From the NCBI GenBank assembly GCA_009602725.1, contig WELB01000190.1, positions 105,326-164,260 on the forward strand: a stretch of 58,935 nucleotides of DNA, written 5' to 3'. The first letter of the stretch is position 1; every line of letters starts with the position of its first letter. The notes under the pieces are model-generated. The model did not search any database. It saw only the letters and a list, made by a program, of their open reading frames with translations, and was not told where the DNA came from. Of the stretch, positions 47,276 to 58,935 are shown piece by piece. Origin of the DNA: Spirogloea muscicola (lineage: Eukaryota; Streptophyta; Zygnematophyceae; Spirogloeales; Spirogloeaceae). The translations under genes were made by a program, and so were the position numbers.

Positions 47276-47397
<122 letters not shown>

Positions 47398-47886
47398 NNN
47401 NNNNNNNNNNNNNNNNNNNNNNNNNNNNNNNNNNNNNNNNNNNNNNNNNNNNNNNNNNNNNNNNNNNNNNNNNNNNNNNNNNNNNNNNNNNNNNNNNNNN
47501 NNNNNNNNNNNNNNNNNNNNNNNNNNNNNNNNNNNNNNNNNNNNNNNNNNNNNNNNNNNNNNNNNNNNNNNNNNNNNNNNNNNNNNNNNNNNNNNNNNNN
47601 NNNNNNNNNNNNNNNNNNNNNNNNNNNNNNNNNNNNNNNNNNNNNNNNNNNNNNNNNNNNNNNNNNNNNNNNNNNNNNNNNNNNNNNNNNNNNNNNNNNN
47701 NNNNNNNNNNNNNNNNNNNNNNNNNNNNNNNNNNNNNNNNNNNNNNNNNNNNNNNNNNNNNNNNNNNNNNNNNNNNNNNNNNNNNNNNNNNNNNNNNNNN
47801 NNNNNNNNNNNNNNNNNNNNNNNNNNNNNNNNNNNNNNNNNNNNNNNNNNNNNNNNNNNNNNNNNNNNNNNNNNNNNNNNNNNNNN
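47398..47886. other. Assembly gap (489 N)
   Basis: Run of N between an A homopolymer and a GGC-rich contig start. Confidence 0.99.
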
Positions 47887-48775
47887 GGCAGCAGCCGCGC
47901 GCGCCGCCATGGGCGCCGGCGGCGGCGTCGGCGGCGCGGCGGCGGCGGAGCTCTGCCATGGAAGGGGTGGGGGAGGTCCCTGAACCCAGGGCGGGACCGG
48001 GGGCGGCTTTCGAAGCCCCGGGCCGCTCCCGGGGGCGGTGCCATCAGGAGCGGGTGAGGCACGTGCGGGCGTCACCGGGGCGGCGGGGAGCCGTCTCCCC
48101 ACCTGTCCCACGTGCGCCCTCCCCGACCTCGGCCGCGGGAGGAAGCTCGGGGCCGAGCGCCGCGGCCCGTGTGGCCTGACGCGGGCCGTCTGGGAACATG
48201 GGCCGCAGGGATCGGCCCGAAGGCGGGCCGATGCTTCCCCCCGCAACCCGCCCCCGCTGCCGCCCGCACGGGGCCCCGCTCCGCCCCGCCCCCGGCCAGC
48301 GCCGCCCCCGGCCGGACACTCGGTTCCCCTCTCCCCTCCTCCTCATTGTTCCGTTACTACGAGCCTCTCTTTGTGGAGGGAGGGTGACACGGAACCAGGA
48401 TCTGGCAACTTTGGACCTGGTAGCCAAAGCCCTTGCTGCTACTTCGTCCGGAAAACTGTCTGCCGCAGAGGCGGACCCGCTCACGGTAGGCGCAGCGGAA
48501 GGCGTCCAAGAGGATGTGGCCAGCCCAACCGCGCCCTGAACGCGGCACGGGCAAGCGTCGTCGAGATTCCGGCATCGTCTCCCGGATCAGAAACGGTTAG
48601 GCTAATTACCTCCATACTTCTGCTGACCGTCACAGGGGCCCCTTTGGCAACGTCGAAATCTCGCCTCATCACGACTACGGCCCGACCTCGCGTTTCTCGG
48701 GCTGCGGTCGTCGACGGCGTTGGCGGCATTGGCGGCTCACGTACAGCCGTCAACTTGAGACCTCGAGGAACGAAA
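47887..48775. other. GC-rich stretch, no gene recognised
   Basis: Very GC-rich, open in several frames as expected from composition. No domain signature is seen on either strand. Confidence 0.4.
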
Positions 48776-49085
48776 GCGCGGCCAGATTGACTGGTGGCTG
48801 GGAGAGGCCAGCCAAAAGGAATGGACAAGGTCTGATGGAGCCGGAGTGCTAAGTACGAAGACAGCACAGCAAGGAAAGGCCGCGCGGTGCGCAGGGTGGT
48901 CAACTGGAAGGGTGGTCAATTAAACAAGCCAATGCATTGTTCAGGCAAACACCAGTGTCAGTAGTGGGGCTACATATAGCCAAGCCCTTTGCTAAAGTTG
49001 CCAAGGTAACAGTATGACATCAGTACCCACGGGTGAGCACATGCAAAGCCGACAGGCTAACTTAAGGAGCCGGAGCACCTTTTTG
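48776..49085 (+). repeat. Repeat module cluster
   Basis: Contains CTGGTGGCTGGGAGAGGCCAGCC (as at 34725 and 36595), the GCGCAGGGTGGTCAAC/CATTGTTCAGGCA module (48888-48948) and CAGTACCCACGGGTGAGCAC (as at 34930 and 36748), in the same order as at 36575-36810. Confidence 0.85.
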
Positions 49086-49924
49086 AACGCCGGTGGCCTG
49101 CCTTGGAGCGAGAGAAGAAGACGCTTGGACAAAAGCAGGTGGTCAGCCCACAAGGTCAGCCCTCGAAGCATGGTAGCCTTGAAGTGGTTCAGCAGATGCG
49201 GCCCACTAGCTGCAAACCTGGTCATCACACATGAACCTCTGCATTCGCCTGGGCTCGCCAGTCACAGTTACTGGCCCCCAGGAGCGGCCTCTTCTGCTCC
49301 ACTGTCTCCGTATTCACTAATAGTCATGAGCAGCTTCTCTGGTACCAAGCGCAGACAGGAGCCAACTGCTGCCCTCACGACAGCAAAGCTCTAATAAAGT
49401 ACTCCGAGGTTCTCGGACCCACAATGCAAACGTGCAGCTGCTGGCCCTGCATTGCCTTTGCCACTCCTCTGCGCCATCGCCCCTGCAGCGCAAGTTCACC
49501 CCTCGACATCGTAACTAATCAGGTCCAGGTCGACAGTGAGGCGCTCAGCCTTGTTGATCACTTGCTGGCCGCTGCTATGATCATGCCAGGGATGTGCCAC
49601 ATTGTATACCAGCAGCGGCTACCATGCCAGATGGAACTGTGGTAATGAGCATGTATGAACGAATTCAATGGAAAAATGAGAAGTTTTAAGAGGAGCATAT
49701 TGTGCTCGACACCTTGTGGAGCCTACGGCGCAACCAAATCAGGGTGGCACATTGTGCTCCCAGGTTGCATGCCCGCCTAACAAATTAATGTAAAAGCAGC
49801 TGCCTGGCCGATATTGGATCGCCTTGTCAGGCAGTTGTGCGTGGGCGAACGCACTGCCATCATTAAGCGACTGAGCGCACGTCCGGCATGACGCATCACA
49901 TCGAATCCACACGGCCTCCACCCA
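49086..49924. other. No recognisable gene
   Basis: Lies downstream of the first O-fucosyltransferase-like gene. Short open frames only; no element ends seen. Confidence 0.4.
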
Positions 49925-52900
49925 TCACCAGCAGAGGGCCACTTTGCACTTGCCGCCGTGCTCCAGACGAGCCTCACAGGCTAGGTAGTCCAGCCAGTTA
50001 TCGGGCCCACCCTCGGCAACTAGTGGGTGCTGGCCTGCCACGCCCTCATGTTCGTGCTGTCGAAACCTCCTGCTGATGAAGCTGAAATACACAACCAGGT
50101 CCGAGCTCGAGGATTTCAGTTCACTGCCTAGATGAGATTCAAAGTAAGTATCTGCCCAAGCTGATCCACAGCACCCCTACTTGCAGAACCGCGGTCATGG
50201 GCGAGCAGCATGAGCATCGACTGCAGCTCAGCAGCCCACTGCAATGCTGCACTGTTAGGACACGTCAGGCGCCACCTCTTATGCTGCAGACCTTGCACAC
50301 TTGAGGGATAGAGGAGCTGATAAAATCAGAAATTTGCTTCATGGGGGGGAATTTGGTGGGGAATATTTGCTTCTTGGAATCTACAGTCGCTTCACTGGAA
50401 GACATGAAGAGTGGCATGAGTTGCATGACAGAGGGCATGCATCACCTGTTCCCGCATGCGAGCCCGGCCATGCGGTCATCCTGCAAGAGTTCTGCCACGA
50501 CGGCATCGTCGGCCTCCTTCTGTGTGAGCTCCCGCCCCTTTGCAGCCGCCGCCTCCACCACTTCAGCCCGAACGACATGAGCTGCCCTCTTCCCGGCCCT
50601 TGCCCGCCATACCGCCAGACTCCATGTTGACTGACCGCTGCCCAGGAAAACGTCTGCCCTCGCCGCAAGCTCCTGCTCGATCAGCGACGTCACATGGTTC
50701 CCTGGCTGCAATGGCGAAAGTATCACCATGAGCTCAGTACGCGCAAGGCTTGCAGGCTAATGACCAGATGTCAGATTACCGAACTTCAACGACAACTGGG
50801 CATATGTCCCTCAACGCCTTGGAATCTGCTATTGCACCTCAGAGCCACAGAAACGGCAATGTGACAAGCAAGTCGACACGTGCAACGGAGCCAGAGCGCA
50901 AGCAGAGCAGGATGCAGAGGTGATAATTTGTCAACCTTGTAGTCCTTCTTGTCCAGTCCCAGCATCGCCCCAATGGTGGACAGGTCAGGAGTGGTGCCAT
51001 CCGGGAACGATGCAAGCATGTCGCAATTCCATAAGCCCGCCACCTTAAGGCCTGTAGCGCGCAGGTCGAGGACCACCTGACAACATATACAAAGCAGCAG
51101 ATTACACTTGGCTGTGTGATCCTCTGCGCACCTTCAAGATCTTCAACTACCCTGCTGCTCTCACATCAACACGTATGCAGGCATCAAAAGCATACATCGT
51201 CATACATGTGTACAGTCGCACCTGCTGCAAAGATCTCATTTACTGCTCTGCTTGGCCCTGTGCACGCTCCACACATGCAACGGGGCGAGGCAAGGTGGGA
51301 CGCGGAACTGACTGTGGCGAGGAGGCGGCAGCCCTCGTCGCCGCGGAGCCAGCCATCGGTGGCAATGTAGATGCTGCGCAGGCCGTGCTTGGCAGCCTCG
51401 TCAATGATAGCATTTGTAAGGTCATCTCTTGCCACTTGCACGCCTGTGTGATGGGAGCCTGCAAGAGGTGGCGACACATGGCCATGCACTGAGTGATACT
51501 TAATTGAAGTGGCAGACAGCCAAAAGTGGCGTCCCTGAAGCATCAAGAAAGCATCTCCATCCTGTCATCAGCTCTAGGATCAGACCAAAAAGCAGCAGCC
51601 GATGGCCGTGAAGCAGCGGCACCTCTTGGGCAGCCGCCATGCGAGTGCAGATCTGTCCACTCATGGGCCTTGGGCAGGAACGCAGGGTCATCCACGTTGG
51701 CACCATTGTCACATCGGATGAAGCAGAGGCCCAGTGTCAGCCCAATGCACATTGTCTCCTCGAACCGCCAGTGCACTGCATTGGTATAAGCAACGATTGT
51801 TAACCGCCAGTCTCAGATTTCCTACATTCTGATTGTCTGCCAGCCTGCAACTGCTTGATCTCTCTCTGGGTCAAAGGCGGAGCTGCAACCAGGACCCTTA
51901 CACAGCCCAGTAGTGAAACTTGACAAATCTTGGGACTACAGAAAGACTCACTACTAGCGTCCACACCCTCACAGCAGATGAGCGGAGAAGCATAACATTT
52001 GTTGAGGATCTCAGGAATCTCTACTGAATGTAGAATGGAGATGTATCCCAGCATAATCTATGCTGTCAAAGAGACGCATGCGGGCGTACCAGCCATGAAC
52101 CCGGTCTCTGTGCCCAGCGCCCGGGCCTGCAGCTGCGAGGCGGCCCGCGAGATCGGCCGCGAGGCCTGCAGGAAGGGTGAGATGGCGAGGTACGGCCCGC
52201 GCCACCGCAGGCCTGGGAAGAGCCCCCCAACGGCAGCGCAACCCTCCTGGCGGTCCCCAAGCGCCGCAACAATGTCGGCTGGCGATGACCATTCTAGGAA
52301 CTGCCAGTTCATCTGGAGCTGCAACGCCGCAGGAGGAGAAACTTAGGAACTTGCTATGACAAGCAACGTCCCGGGAGAGAGCCTGGCAGAGGTGCGCATG
52401 AGGTTCCCAGGTCCGGCCCTCGGATCGACCGTGGTAGTGCTTGTTTGGCTGGCGCCGGGGTCCTCAAAGTCGCGGAAGATGAGGTGGCCCTCTTCACGCA
52501 GCGCCCAGTAGGCTTCCAGGCGGCGGTTGCATTTGGCGGCGCATGTGTGGTGGCTTGCGATGCGGACAAAGCGCTGCAGGTCTTGGAGGTTGTGTCGCTC
52601 CCCAATCTCAAACCCGTAGTGTCCATTCCAATCATGCGAGGGGCCTGCGACACAGGCCCCTCGCATTGGTTATTGATTGGTACGAGAAGGGCAAGGCTGC
52701 GCCGGTGCAGACACTAGCACGGCCTCTCAATCCCAGCATCTTTGGTGGAGCTCGATGATACACAGAGGAGGGGGGAGCACATATGACCTGCTTGGCAGAC
52801 CACATTACTGCAAAATGTAGATCTGATGACTTGCGAGCTTGGTGCAACCCATTGTTTGAGACAGCAAGAGGCTTGAGGAGACAAAACAAGCTGAGCCAAT

Positions 52901-53226
52901 GTCGACAAGCCAGGCATTGACCGGGCGAAGCTTAGCAATGGCAGGAAGGCGATGGCTGCTGGGCGCCCACCAAAGTGCTTGTTGGGGCCGGAGAAGAAGG
53001 GCGAGAGGCAGAGCGTGCGGTTGAGGACGCGGGCCATGACAGCGGCCGACACGAACTCCACCTCCTGGTTGCCCGACCCCACGTGCGGCGTCAGCATCGG
53101 CACCAGGAACTGCTGGCCGCCAGCCGCCGCCGCCGCCGCTGTGGCCACGTCCTCAGTGCCGCCGCTGCCACCGCCATCTGCGACACCACCATCGCCGGCC
53201 CGAGCGTCGCCTTCCGTGGCCGCGGC
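49925..53226 (-). CDS. GDP-fucose O-fucosyltransferase-like protein, tandem copy A (8 exons, 5' end unresolved)
   Basis: Exons 52971-53226, 52361-52644, 52090-52318, 51623-51775, 51313-51458, 50936-51076, 50446-50705 and 49925-50081 join with matching phases and end in LCW-stop. The family (PF10250) transfers fucose from GDP-fucose to proteins or glycans in the ER/Golgi lumen. Seen: LTPHVGSGNQEVEFVSAAV and VLNRTLCLSPFFSGPNKH (GDP-fucose-binding start), GLFPGLRWRGPYLA, HWRFEET with its Arg, IYIATDGWLRG, and GSGQSTWSLAVWRAR near the end. Conserved Cys pairs (CEARLEHGGKCKVALCW) suit a lumenal enzyme. The signal anchor is not found: upstream 53227-53870 is GC-repeat-rich with an N at 53618. The intron at 52319-52360 would be only 42 nt and is absent from copy B. 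Acceptor specificity is unknown. Confidence 0.9.
52634..52666. repeat. Perfect 14-bp inverted repeat at a splice acceptor of copy A
   Basis: ATGCGAGGGGCCTG, loop CGACA, CAGGCCCCTCGCAT. The minus-strand acceptor CAG of exon 52361-52644 lies in the stem, so the pre-mRNA could hide or expose the splice site. Confidence 0.85.
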
Positions 53227-53234
53227 CTGCAAAC

Positions 53235-53284
53235 GGTGCGCTTCACAATCTGAACATCGTGGGTTCGAATCCCAATCCCCGCAG
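53235..53284 (+). pseudogene. tRNA 3'-half-like fragment with a perfect B box
   Basis: GGTTCGAATCC at 53262-53272 is a consensus Pol III B box and is followed by CCAATCCCCGCA, like a T arm and 3' acceptor strand. No matching 5' half (TGCGGGG) or D arm is present upstream. It may be a tRNA fragment or the head of a tRNA-derived SINE. Confidence 0.4.
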
Positions 53285-53529
53285 ATTGCAGCGGTCTGAG
53301 TCAGCCAAGGCGGTATTCAATCCAGGGACCGTGGCCGGCAGCGGTCAGGGGGCCCCGTGGCAACGGCTTGGAGCGAAGGAAGGCCAGTTTGCTGGCCAGA
53401 ACTTGGTAAGGCTGACGAGCGCCTCGCTTGCGGCGGCGGTTCGAGTGGGCGTCGAGACAGATATGCGCAGCGCCAGGTGGAGGTGACACATGGAGCCTCA
53501 CGTCGTTGCCGCCGGCGCTGCCACCCCCG

Positions 53530-53563
<34 letters not shown>

Positions 53564-53870
53564 AGTCAGCCAGCCGCCTGGCAGCTGCCGAGCGCCTGGG
53601 CGCCCGCCGCCGCCGACNGGCGGCGCCGCCGCCGACGCCGCCGCGGGCCGCGGGCGGCGAGGCCCGGCCAGCTCTCCTGGGCGCCTCCGCGGTCGAAATT
53701 GGTAACTGCCCAACGGGCTGCCCGCGCGGCTGAGGCTCCAAACCAGCCCGCCGTCGCTTTGTCCGCATCTCCCTACGTCATCCTCCTCGTCGCCCCATCT
53801 CCTGCTCTGGCTAGTGCTTGGACGTTTGCTTGGATGGTGTATTGGCCCTTTGGTCACCACAGGCGTGGTT
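53285..53870. other. GC-rich stretch with GCC/CCG triplets and one N
   Basis: Possible 5' region of copy A, but no signal peptide or start codon can be assigned. Triplet run at 53527-53565; isolated N at 53618. Confidence 0.4.
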
Positions 53871-53874
53871 GAGC

Positions 53875-54790
53875 GCTCCAATCCGGCTAGTTTCCCGGCA
53901 GCTAGTCTGTCGGATCTGAGGCTCCTCACTCGTAACTACTGACTGATCCATCCTCCCCCTGTTCTGACTTAGCATCTTCAGGCCCCTTTGTAGCTGCTAA
54001 AACGCTTGTAGGCCCCTCCGAGCTTTTGTCAATTCTTTTTGGGCTGGCTTTCGCAGCCCTTGCACCCATTGGGCGTGGCCCTTCTTCTTCTTCTCAATCC
54101 GGGGCTCTCTGCCTCGAAGGCTGGACATGCAGCTGCGAGCGCCGCTCGTGGCAGAGCGACAGCTCGCCCTTAGAGAAAATGAAGGGGCTAGCAAAGCCAG
54201 CCCAGAAAAGAATGGCAGAGCTGCCAAGTACGCGGACCACCTGGAAGGGGAGTTCGTCCCACTGGCCGCCGGTGTGCAGAGGTGTGCTGCACCTGCGTGC
54301 CGGCCGAGCCCTCGCTGCTGCCTCTGGCTCTGGCCAGGGGACGTCCTTCCAGGAACATAGCCTCTCTGACCTGCGACTGCTTAGCAGGGGTTACTGAGTA
54401 GTTAGTAGCTGCTTTGTTTCTTCTTGTGTGCTTCTTTCTTAGTGCTTCGCCTTAGTGCTTCGCCTGGCCCCCTTCTTCTTGGGCTTCTTGTACTCTGCTC
54501 ATTCTCTTTTGGGCTGGCTGTTCCAGCCCCTATCCTCAGTGTGCAGAGGGCTTTCGGGTATCAGTGGCTTGACCTGTTGTCCCGGCTTGCGCTCCGCGCT
54601 GTGTCTCGCAGGCGGGGCGATCAGGCCGACTTCAAGGCCGCTGGCCCATAAAGCAGGTGTTTGGCATGCGCCTGTCCATATCTCTCCAGCGGTCCATGGC
54701 CCACGCCTTGCATTTACGTGCTGGCCGTGCTCTAGCAGCCTCTGGCTTTCGTCAGGGGGACTGCTTTCCGGCTGCTAGTCTTTATGTCTG
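53875..54790. repeat. Repeat module cluster between the two fucosyltransferase copies
   Basis: Holds the reverse of the ACTAGCTGCC module (53885-53950), a reverse copy of the 128-bp unit (53965-54075), a stem-loop module at 54185, and the CTTAGCAGGGGTTACTGAG...GGGCTGGCTGTTCCAGCCCC segment at 54357-54540, nearly identical to 11872-12053. Confidence 0.85.
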
Positions 54791-54799
54791 CCTTTGGCT

Positions 54800-55700
54800 T
54801 TGGCAACCACACCAGATTCATTTAAGCATAAATCACACTTCTGCCAATCATGTACCACGTCCTAAGATGAGCATCCGAAGGTGCCGTCCTTCAAAATACT
54901 TAAGTCAACCAGCAGTAGTTGAATACGACAATGAAATGCATACGATAGAGGACAGTCACACCAATAGGGACCAACTTGATTCATTCTTCCACTGTAATTA
55001 CATGAGTGTCTTTCCAAAGTCAAAGGGCGGAAGGGCAGTCACTACACGAGTCCTTGTTATGAGTATCAGTAGTACAAGTGGTTAGAATGACCGTGCGCGT
55101 CAAGAACCAGATGCCCTACAACCTTACATTCAGCAGTCCAAAGTAATGCTAGAAGTCAATATCAGGTAGAAGCGCCTAACAATTTTCGGCCCTCATGACT
55201 CGACAATACTCATCAAATGAGAGGGCGGATATACCATCATGTGTTGCTCTCACCATGCAGCACAGACACACTTCAAGAGCTTAGTAAGGACCGAAAACGA
55301 CTGCTGCATACATTGAGACAGGTACACCTGCCAGATATATCACTCTATTACAGGCCAAAGCAAGCTTCTGCTTACACATTACATGCTCAGCCACCTGAGA
55401 TACCGAGCCACCTCAAGTGACAGTAAGTCATAAGTGTTTAATATGTCAAAATGCGATCCAAAAGACTCCAAAATTCGTAACGGCATAGGTCCTGTGCTGT
55501 CACAGCCTGGACCATTGAATCTGCTCTACAGGGAGGTCAATTGGCCTGAGGGCATTGCAACTTGCAATGCGATGGAAACCCAGGCAGAGCAATGGGCAAG
55601 CTAATGCATGCTGCTACTTGATCTTGTGATCAAGGTGCCAAAGAATACAAAAGAATTTCCTAAGACCCTCACTTATTTGCTATTCCCATGGAAGGTACCA
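54800..55700. other. AT-richer spacer downstream of copy B
   Basis: No gene recognised. Composition differs from the GC-rich genes and repeats on either side. Confidence 0.4.
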
Positions 55701-55702
55701 AT

Positions 55703-55725
55703 TTACACCACACTTGACATTTACA
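55703..55725 (-). terminator. TGTAA poly(A) signals of fucosyltransferase copy B
   Basis: Minus-strand TGTAA at 55721-55725 and 55703-55707, 63 and 81 bases beyond the stop at 55788. Confidence 0.45.
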
Positions 55726-55787
55726 AATGTATATACTCACTACTCACAGAATCTTAGTAAGAGGCCAAGCGTACTTGAAGCTTGCTG

Positions 55788-58700
55788 TCACCAGCAGAGC
55801 CCAACCTTACAGGTTCCACCCTTGTTCAAGCGAGCCTCGCATGCGAGGAAGTCGAGCCATTTGTCGGGGCCCTGCTCCTCAGCAATGCTGTGCTGGCTCA
55901 GCGAGGTGGAAGAGTGGTGGTCGCGCGCCCACTTGCGCCCCACACGGCTGCCGGCAGCACAGCAGCCAAATCAATGTGCAACTACTGGCTAAGATCGGCC
56001 TGTTGGTGTATGCATACCTGTTCAAGCCTCAGCAAAAGTGCGGAAGAGTTTGACGGCTCTTAGACTCGCTCACCTGTTCTTACAGACAAGGCCGGCCATG
56101 CGGTCGTCGTCGAGGAGGTGCGCAATTGCCATCGCATCCATCTCGGTATCATTGAGCTGCCGGCCGTTGGGGCCAGAGAGGTTCGAAGTGGCGAGCCGGC
56201 AGCGCAGAGCAGACATCTCACGCAAGCCCATGCGCTGGCGCCACACGCCCAGGCTCCACGTCGACTGCCCGCTCCCTACGAAGACGTCCGAGCGTGTGCA
56301 CAACTCCTGCTCGATCTGCGACACCACGTGATTCCCTGGCTGCAACATGACAGAGATTTACGCTCTTACATGAGGCTTCTGAGATCAACAAGATTATTCT
56401 CAAGCATCCACCAGCTGAGAAGAGGTCAGACATACCCATATCTGACAAATGACTTTTGTGCTGATATCAAGTTTGATCACTGACATGGTCAAGTTTGAAG
56501 GCATGCTTGTCTGCAGCTTCTTGCCAGCCATTAGATGTTGTGGCCGACCTGGAAGTTTGGCCGGTCAAGCCCCATGAGCAGGCCAAGCGCCGTGGAGTTG
56601 AGCTCGCTGCCATCGGGCATGGGCGGCAGGTCGGGGCATCGCCAGAGCCCTGCTACTCTGAGGCCTCGCTGACGCAGGTCATTGATGACCTGAAAGCCGA
56701 GTGTATTCGATCACCAACTTAGATTTTGCGGCCTGTGTGGCCAGGCAGCTGCTGCCAGGGCCCGAAGCGGTGAGTTGACGGAGCGACAGCTGTGTCCAAC
56801 TCGATGTTTTGAAGGCTCATGACAATGGGGGGGGAGGGGCTCACGATGCCCAAGATGCGGCAGCCGTCTGGCCCGCGAAGCCAGCCGTCGGTGGCAATGT
56901 ACATGGCCTGCAGGCCGTTGGCTGCGGCCTCGTCCAGCAGCGCAGCTGTCACGTCGCCCAGAGCCACGTGGACGCCCTTGCTGTGCGAGCCTGCCGCAGG
57001 CAACGATTTGGAGAGCGAGCACAATGAGACCCACACTCACCAAGCTGAGGGCGCTGTTCCAGCAGTTCGGCCTGGACCGAGGCTTGACCGGCCATTGCAC
57101 GGCCTGCGTTGTGGCATCACGAGCACCTTTGAGGCAGCCGCCGTGCGACGCGAGGTCCGTCCACTCGTGCACGCCAGTCTCGAGGTTCGGGTCATTCGGG
57201 TTGGCCCCGTCCTCGCAGCGCGCAAAGCAGAGACCGATCGAGACGTTGCCGCAGGGCCTCTCGTCGAAACGCCAGTGCACTGCGCTCGGTCCACAGGAAA
57301 CGAAGGAATGGAGGGAGGGTGAAGGAGGGAGGTGGGGGAAGGATGGGAGGGGGATCTGAGATACGGCAATCAGGTCATGACCTGCGGTGGCTTGGTCATG
57401 ACCTGCGATGGCTGGCGACATTTTCTGACCAGGCAAGGGCTGACAGATCGACAGTGGTACCGACCTGCCATGAACTCAGCATGGGGGCTGCCAAAGGCGG
57501 CAGCTTGCAGCGCGGCGGCGGCGCGTGCGACTGGTCTGGACGGCTGCAGGTACCGAGCCATCGCCAGGTACGGGCCGCGCCAGCGAAGGCCTGGGAAGGC
57601 GCCGGTGAGGAGTGTGCAGCGGCCCCTTGCGGCACCCAGTGTGGCCGTCACGTCCGCCGGCCGCACCCAGTCTAGGAACAACCACTTCAGCTCCTGCGAC
57701 GTGGCAGGGGGCCTCGGAGTGAGGCGCGAGCTGAGTCGGAAGCTGGCAGAGCCGGAGGACGTGAGCTCACTCCCAGGTGAGCCAGCGGCCTCCAACACGC
57801 CGGTAGCAACGAGCACCTTGCGGTGCGCCGGGGCAGAGATGTTCCAGTCAGGAATGGACGGCAGCGTGCTCGTCATGCGGAATCGCCACAGCGCGTCCAC
57901 GTAGCTGCCGCAGGCTGCGGCGCAGGCCTCCACGGTGGCGACGCGCACAAACTGCGCCAGCGCAGCGGCGTCGTAGCGCTCCTCGAAGTGGAAACCATAG
58001 TGCACGTCCCAAAAGCCAGTGGCTGCGTGCCACCACGACATGAATGCGCGATCGGCGGTGCATCAGCTGCGCTGCCGCCGCATGCTGCGCCCAAGCGCCA
58101 AAGACTATGCCAGGGTTCCTAAATGTCAATTCCAACCAAGGATCTATAAATCGTTTATAAATCGTTTATTTTACGAGTTTGCTTAATTCATGTGGAGAGG
58201 GCGCTGAGAGGAGGGAGGAGGGGGGGGTGCCACCGTGGTGCTTCAGCGGGCCAGCGAAGAAGGGCAGGAGGCAGAGGGTGCGGTTGAGGATGCGCGCGAC
58301 GGTGGCGGCCGTCACGAACTCCACCGCCTGGTTGCCCGACCCCACGAACGACGTCAGGCCCGGCAGTATGAAGCGCTCGCCGCCGCCGGGCTCCTCCGGC
58401 TGCTCGGCAGGCTGCCATCGCAGCGGCGGCGCGGCGAGATGGTCCATCAGCCAAACAACGCCACTGCATGACCAAGACCTCGCCTGCGGACGCAATGCAG
58501 CGGCAACTGCGGCGGCGCTTCCGCACGCCACACGCCAGAGGCAGAGCGGCAGTCAGGGCCGCCGTAGATCGAAGCTGGCGGAGCTGGCAGAGCTTGCGGC
58601 AGCAGAGCTCGCAGTGCAGAGGCCGCTTGAGGCTCTCGCGGGCAGCGGCGGCACCGCACCGGGGCGGATCGGCGCGCGCCGCGCTTCCCGGCGACGGCAG

Positions 58701-58812
58701 GCGGGTGGGCGAGGATCCCGAGGGCCAGGAGGAGCCCGGCGGCCGCCAGCGCCGCGGCAGGGCGGCGGCGGCTTTGGCGGCACTGCCGCGGCAAGCCGGC
58801 CGGGGAGATCGG
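55788..58812 (-). CDS. GDP-fucose O-fucosyltransferase-like protein, tandem copy B (start truncated by contig end)
   Basis: Exons 5' to 3': about 58560-58800 (N-terminus), 58234 to about 58480, 57465-58022, 57127-57279, 56845-56990, 56549-56689, 56074-56339 and 55788-55947. Phases agree from 58234 down. Same family and motifs as copy A: FVGSGNQAVEFVTAATVAR, ILNRTLCLLPFFAGPLKHH, GAFPGLRWRGPYLAM, HWRFDERPCGNVSIG, MYIATDGWLRGPDG, GSGQSTWSLGVWRQR, ending CKVGLCW. Exons of 153, 146 and 141 nt are the same length in both copies. The N-terminal stretch has a hydrophobic core (AALAAAGLLLALGILAHPP), a likely signal anchor for the ER/Golgi. No ATG is visible before the A run at the window end, so the start is missing. 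The joint between the first two exons is unsure. Confidence 0.9.

Positions 58813-58935
<123 letters not shown>

Overview
The window looks like nuclear DNA of a green alga (Chlorophyta or a close green-lineage relative). Evidence: GC-rich exons split by many short GT-AG introns, plastid genes (TOC75, a plant-type cis-prenyltransferase), plant-type MTP and group 1 LEA proteins, GDP-fucose O-fucosyltransferase-like genes, and TGTAA motifs shortly after several stop codons, the poly(A) signal usual in chlorophytes. Order and genus cannot be set from this sequence alone. It is a draft assembly: two N gaps (30770-30812, 47398-47886), four isolated Ns, and two pure A runs of about 120 bases, one against a gap and one at the window end.

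Layout. 64-1597 (+): cis-prenyltransferase, three exons. 4366-5060 (+): Em-type (group 1) LEA protein, three exons, with G-box/ABRE-like motifs upstream. 5782 to about 9840 (-): CDF zinc transporter of the MTP5/ZnT6 type, eleven exons. 9834-11465 (+): head-to-head with it, the 5' half of TOC75, cut off before the barrel. 11600-18400: mostly repeats, with a long inverted duplication centred near 14140. 20315-22107 (+): part of a bromodomain gene. 22504 to about 30515 (-): VPS35L, the scaffold of Retriever, over 20 exons. 30700-37120: triplet repeats, a gap, an unidentified possible gene, and many repeat modules. 37244-42147 (+): ESF1, eight exons, 972 residues. 42738-42830 (-): tRNA-Cys(GCA) with an intron. 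43738-46934 (-): an unidentified Ala/Gln-rich gene. 49925 to about 53226 (-) and 55788 to the window end (-): tandem copies of an O-fucosyltransferase-like gene, separated by repeat modules.

The genes are ordinary eukaryotic housekeeping genes, not an operon. They cover isoprenoid chain synthesis, desiccation protection, secretory-pathway zinc loading, plastid protein import, endosomal recycling, ribosome biogenesis and glycosylation. The least explained material is the mosaic repeat family with a conserved GGGCTGG/CCAGCCC stem-loop and the long foldback at 13600-14560. I did not find a clearly new multi-gene system. The best leads are a bromodomain lacking its acetyl-lysine asparagine, the foldback, the modular repeats, and the diverged fucosyltransferase pair.
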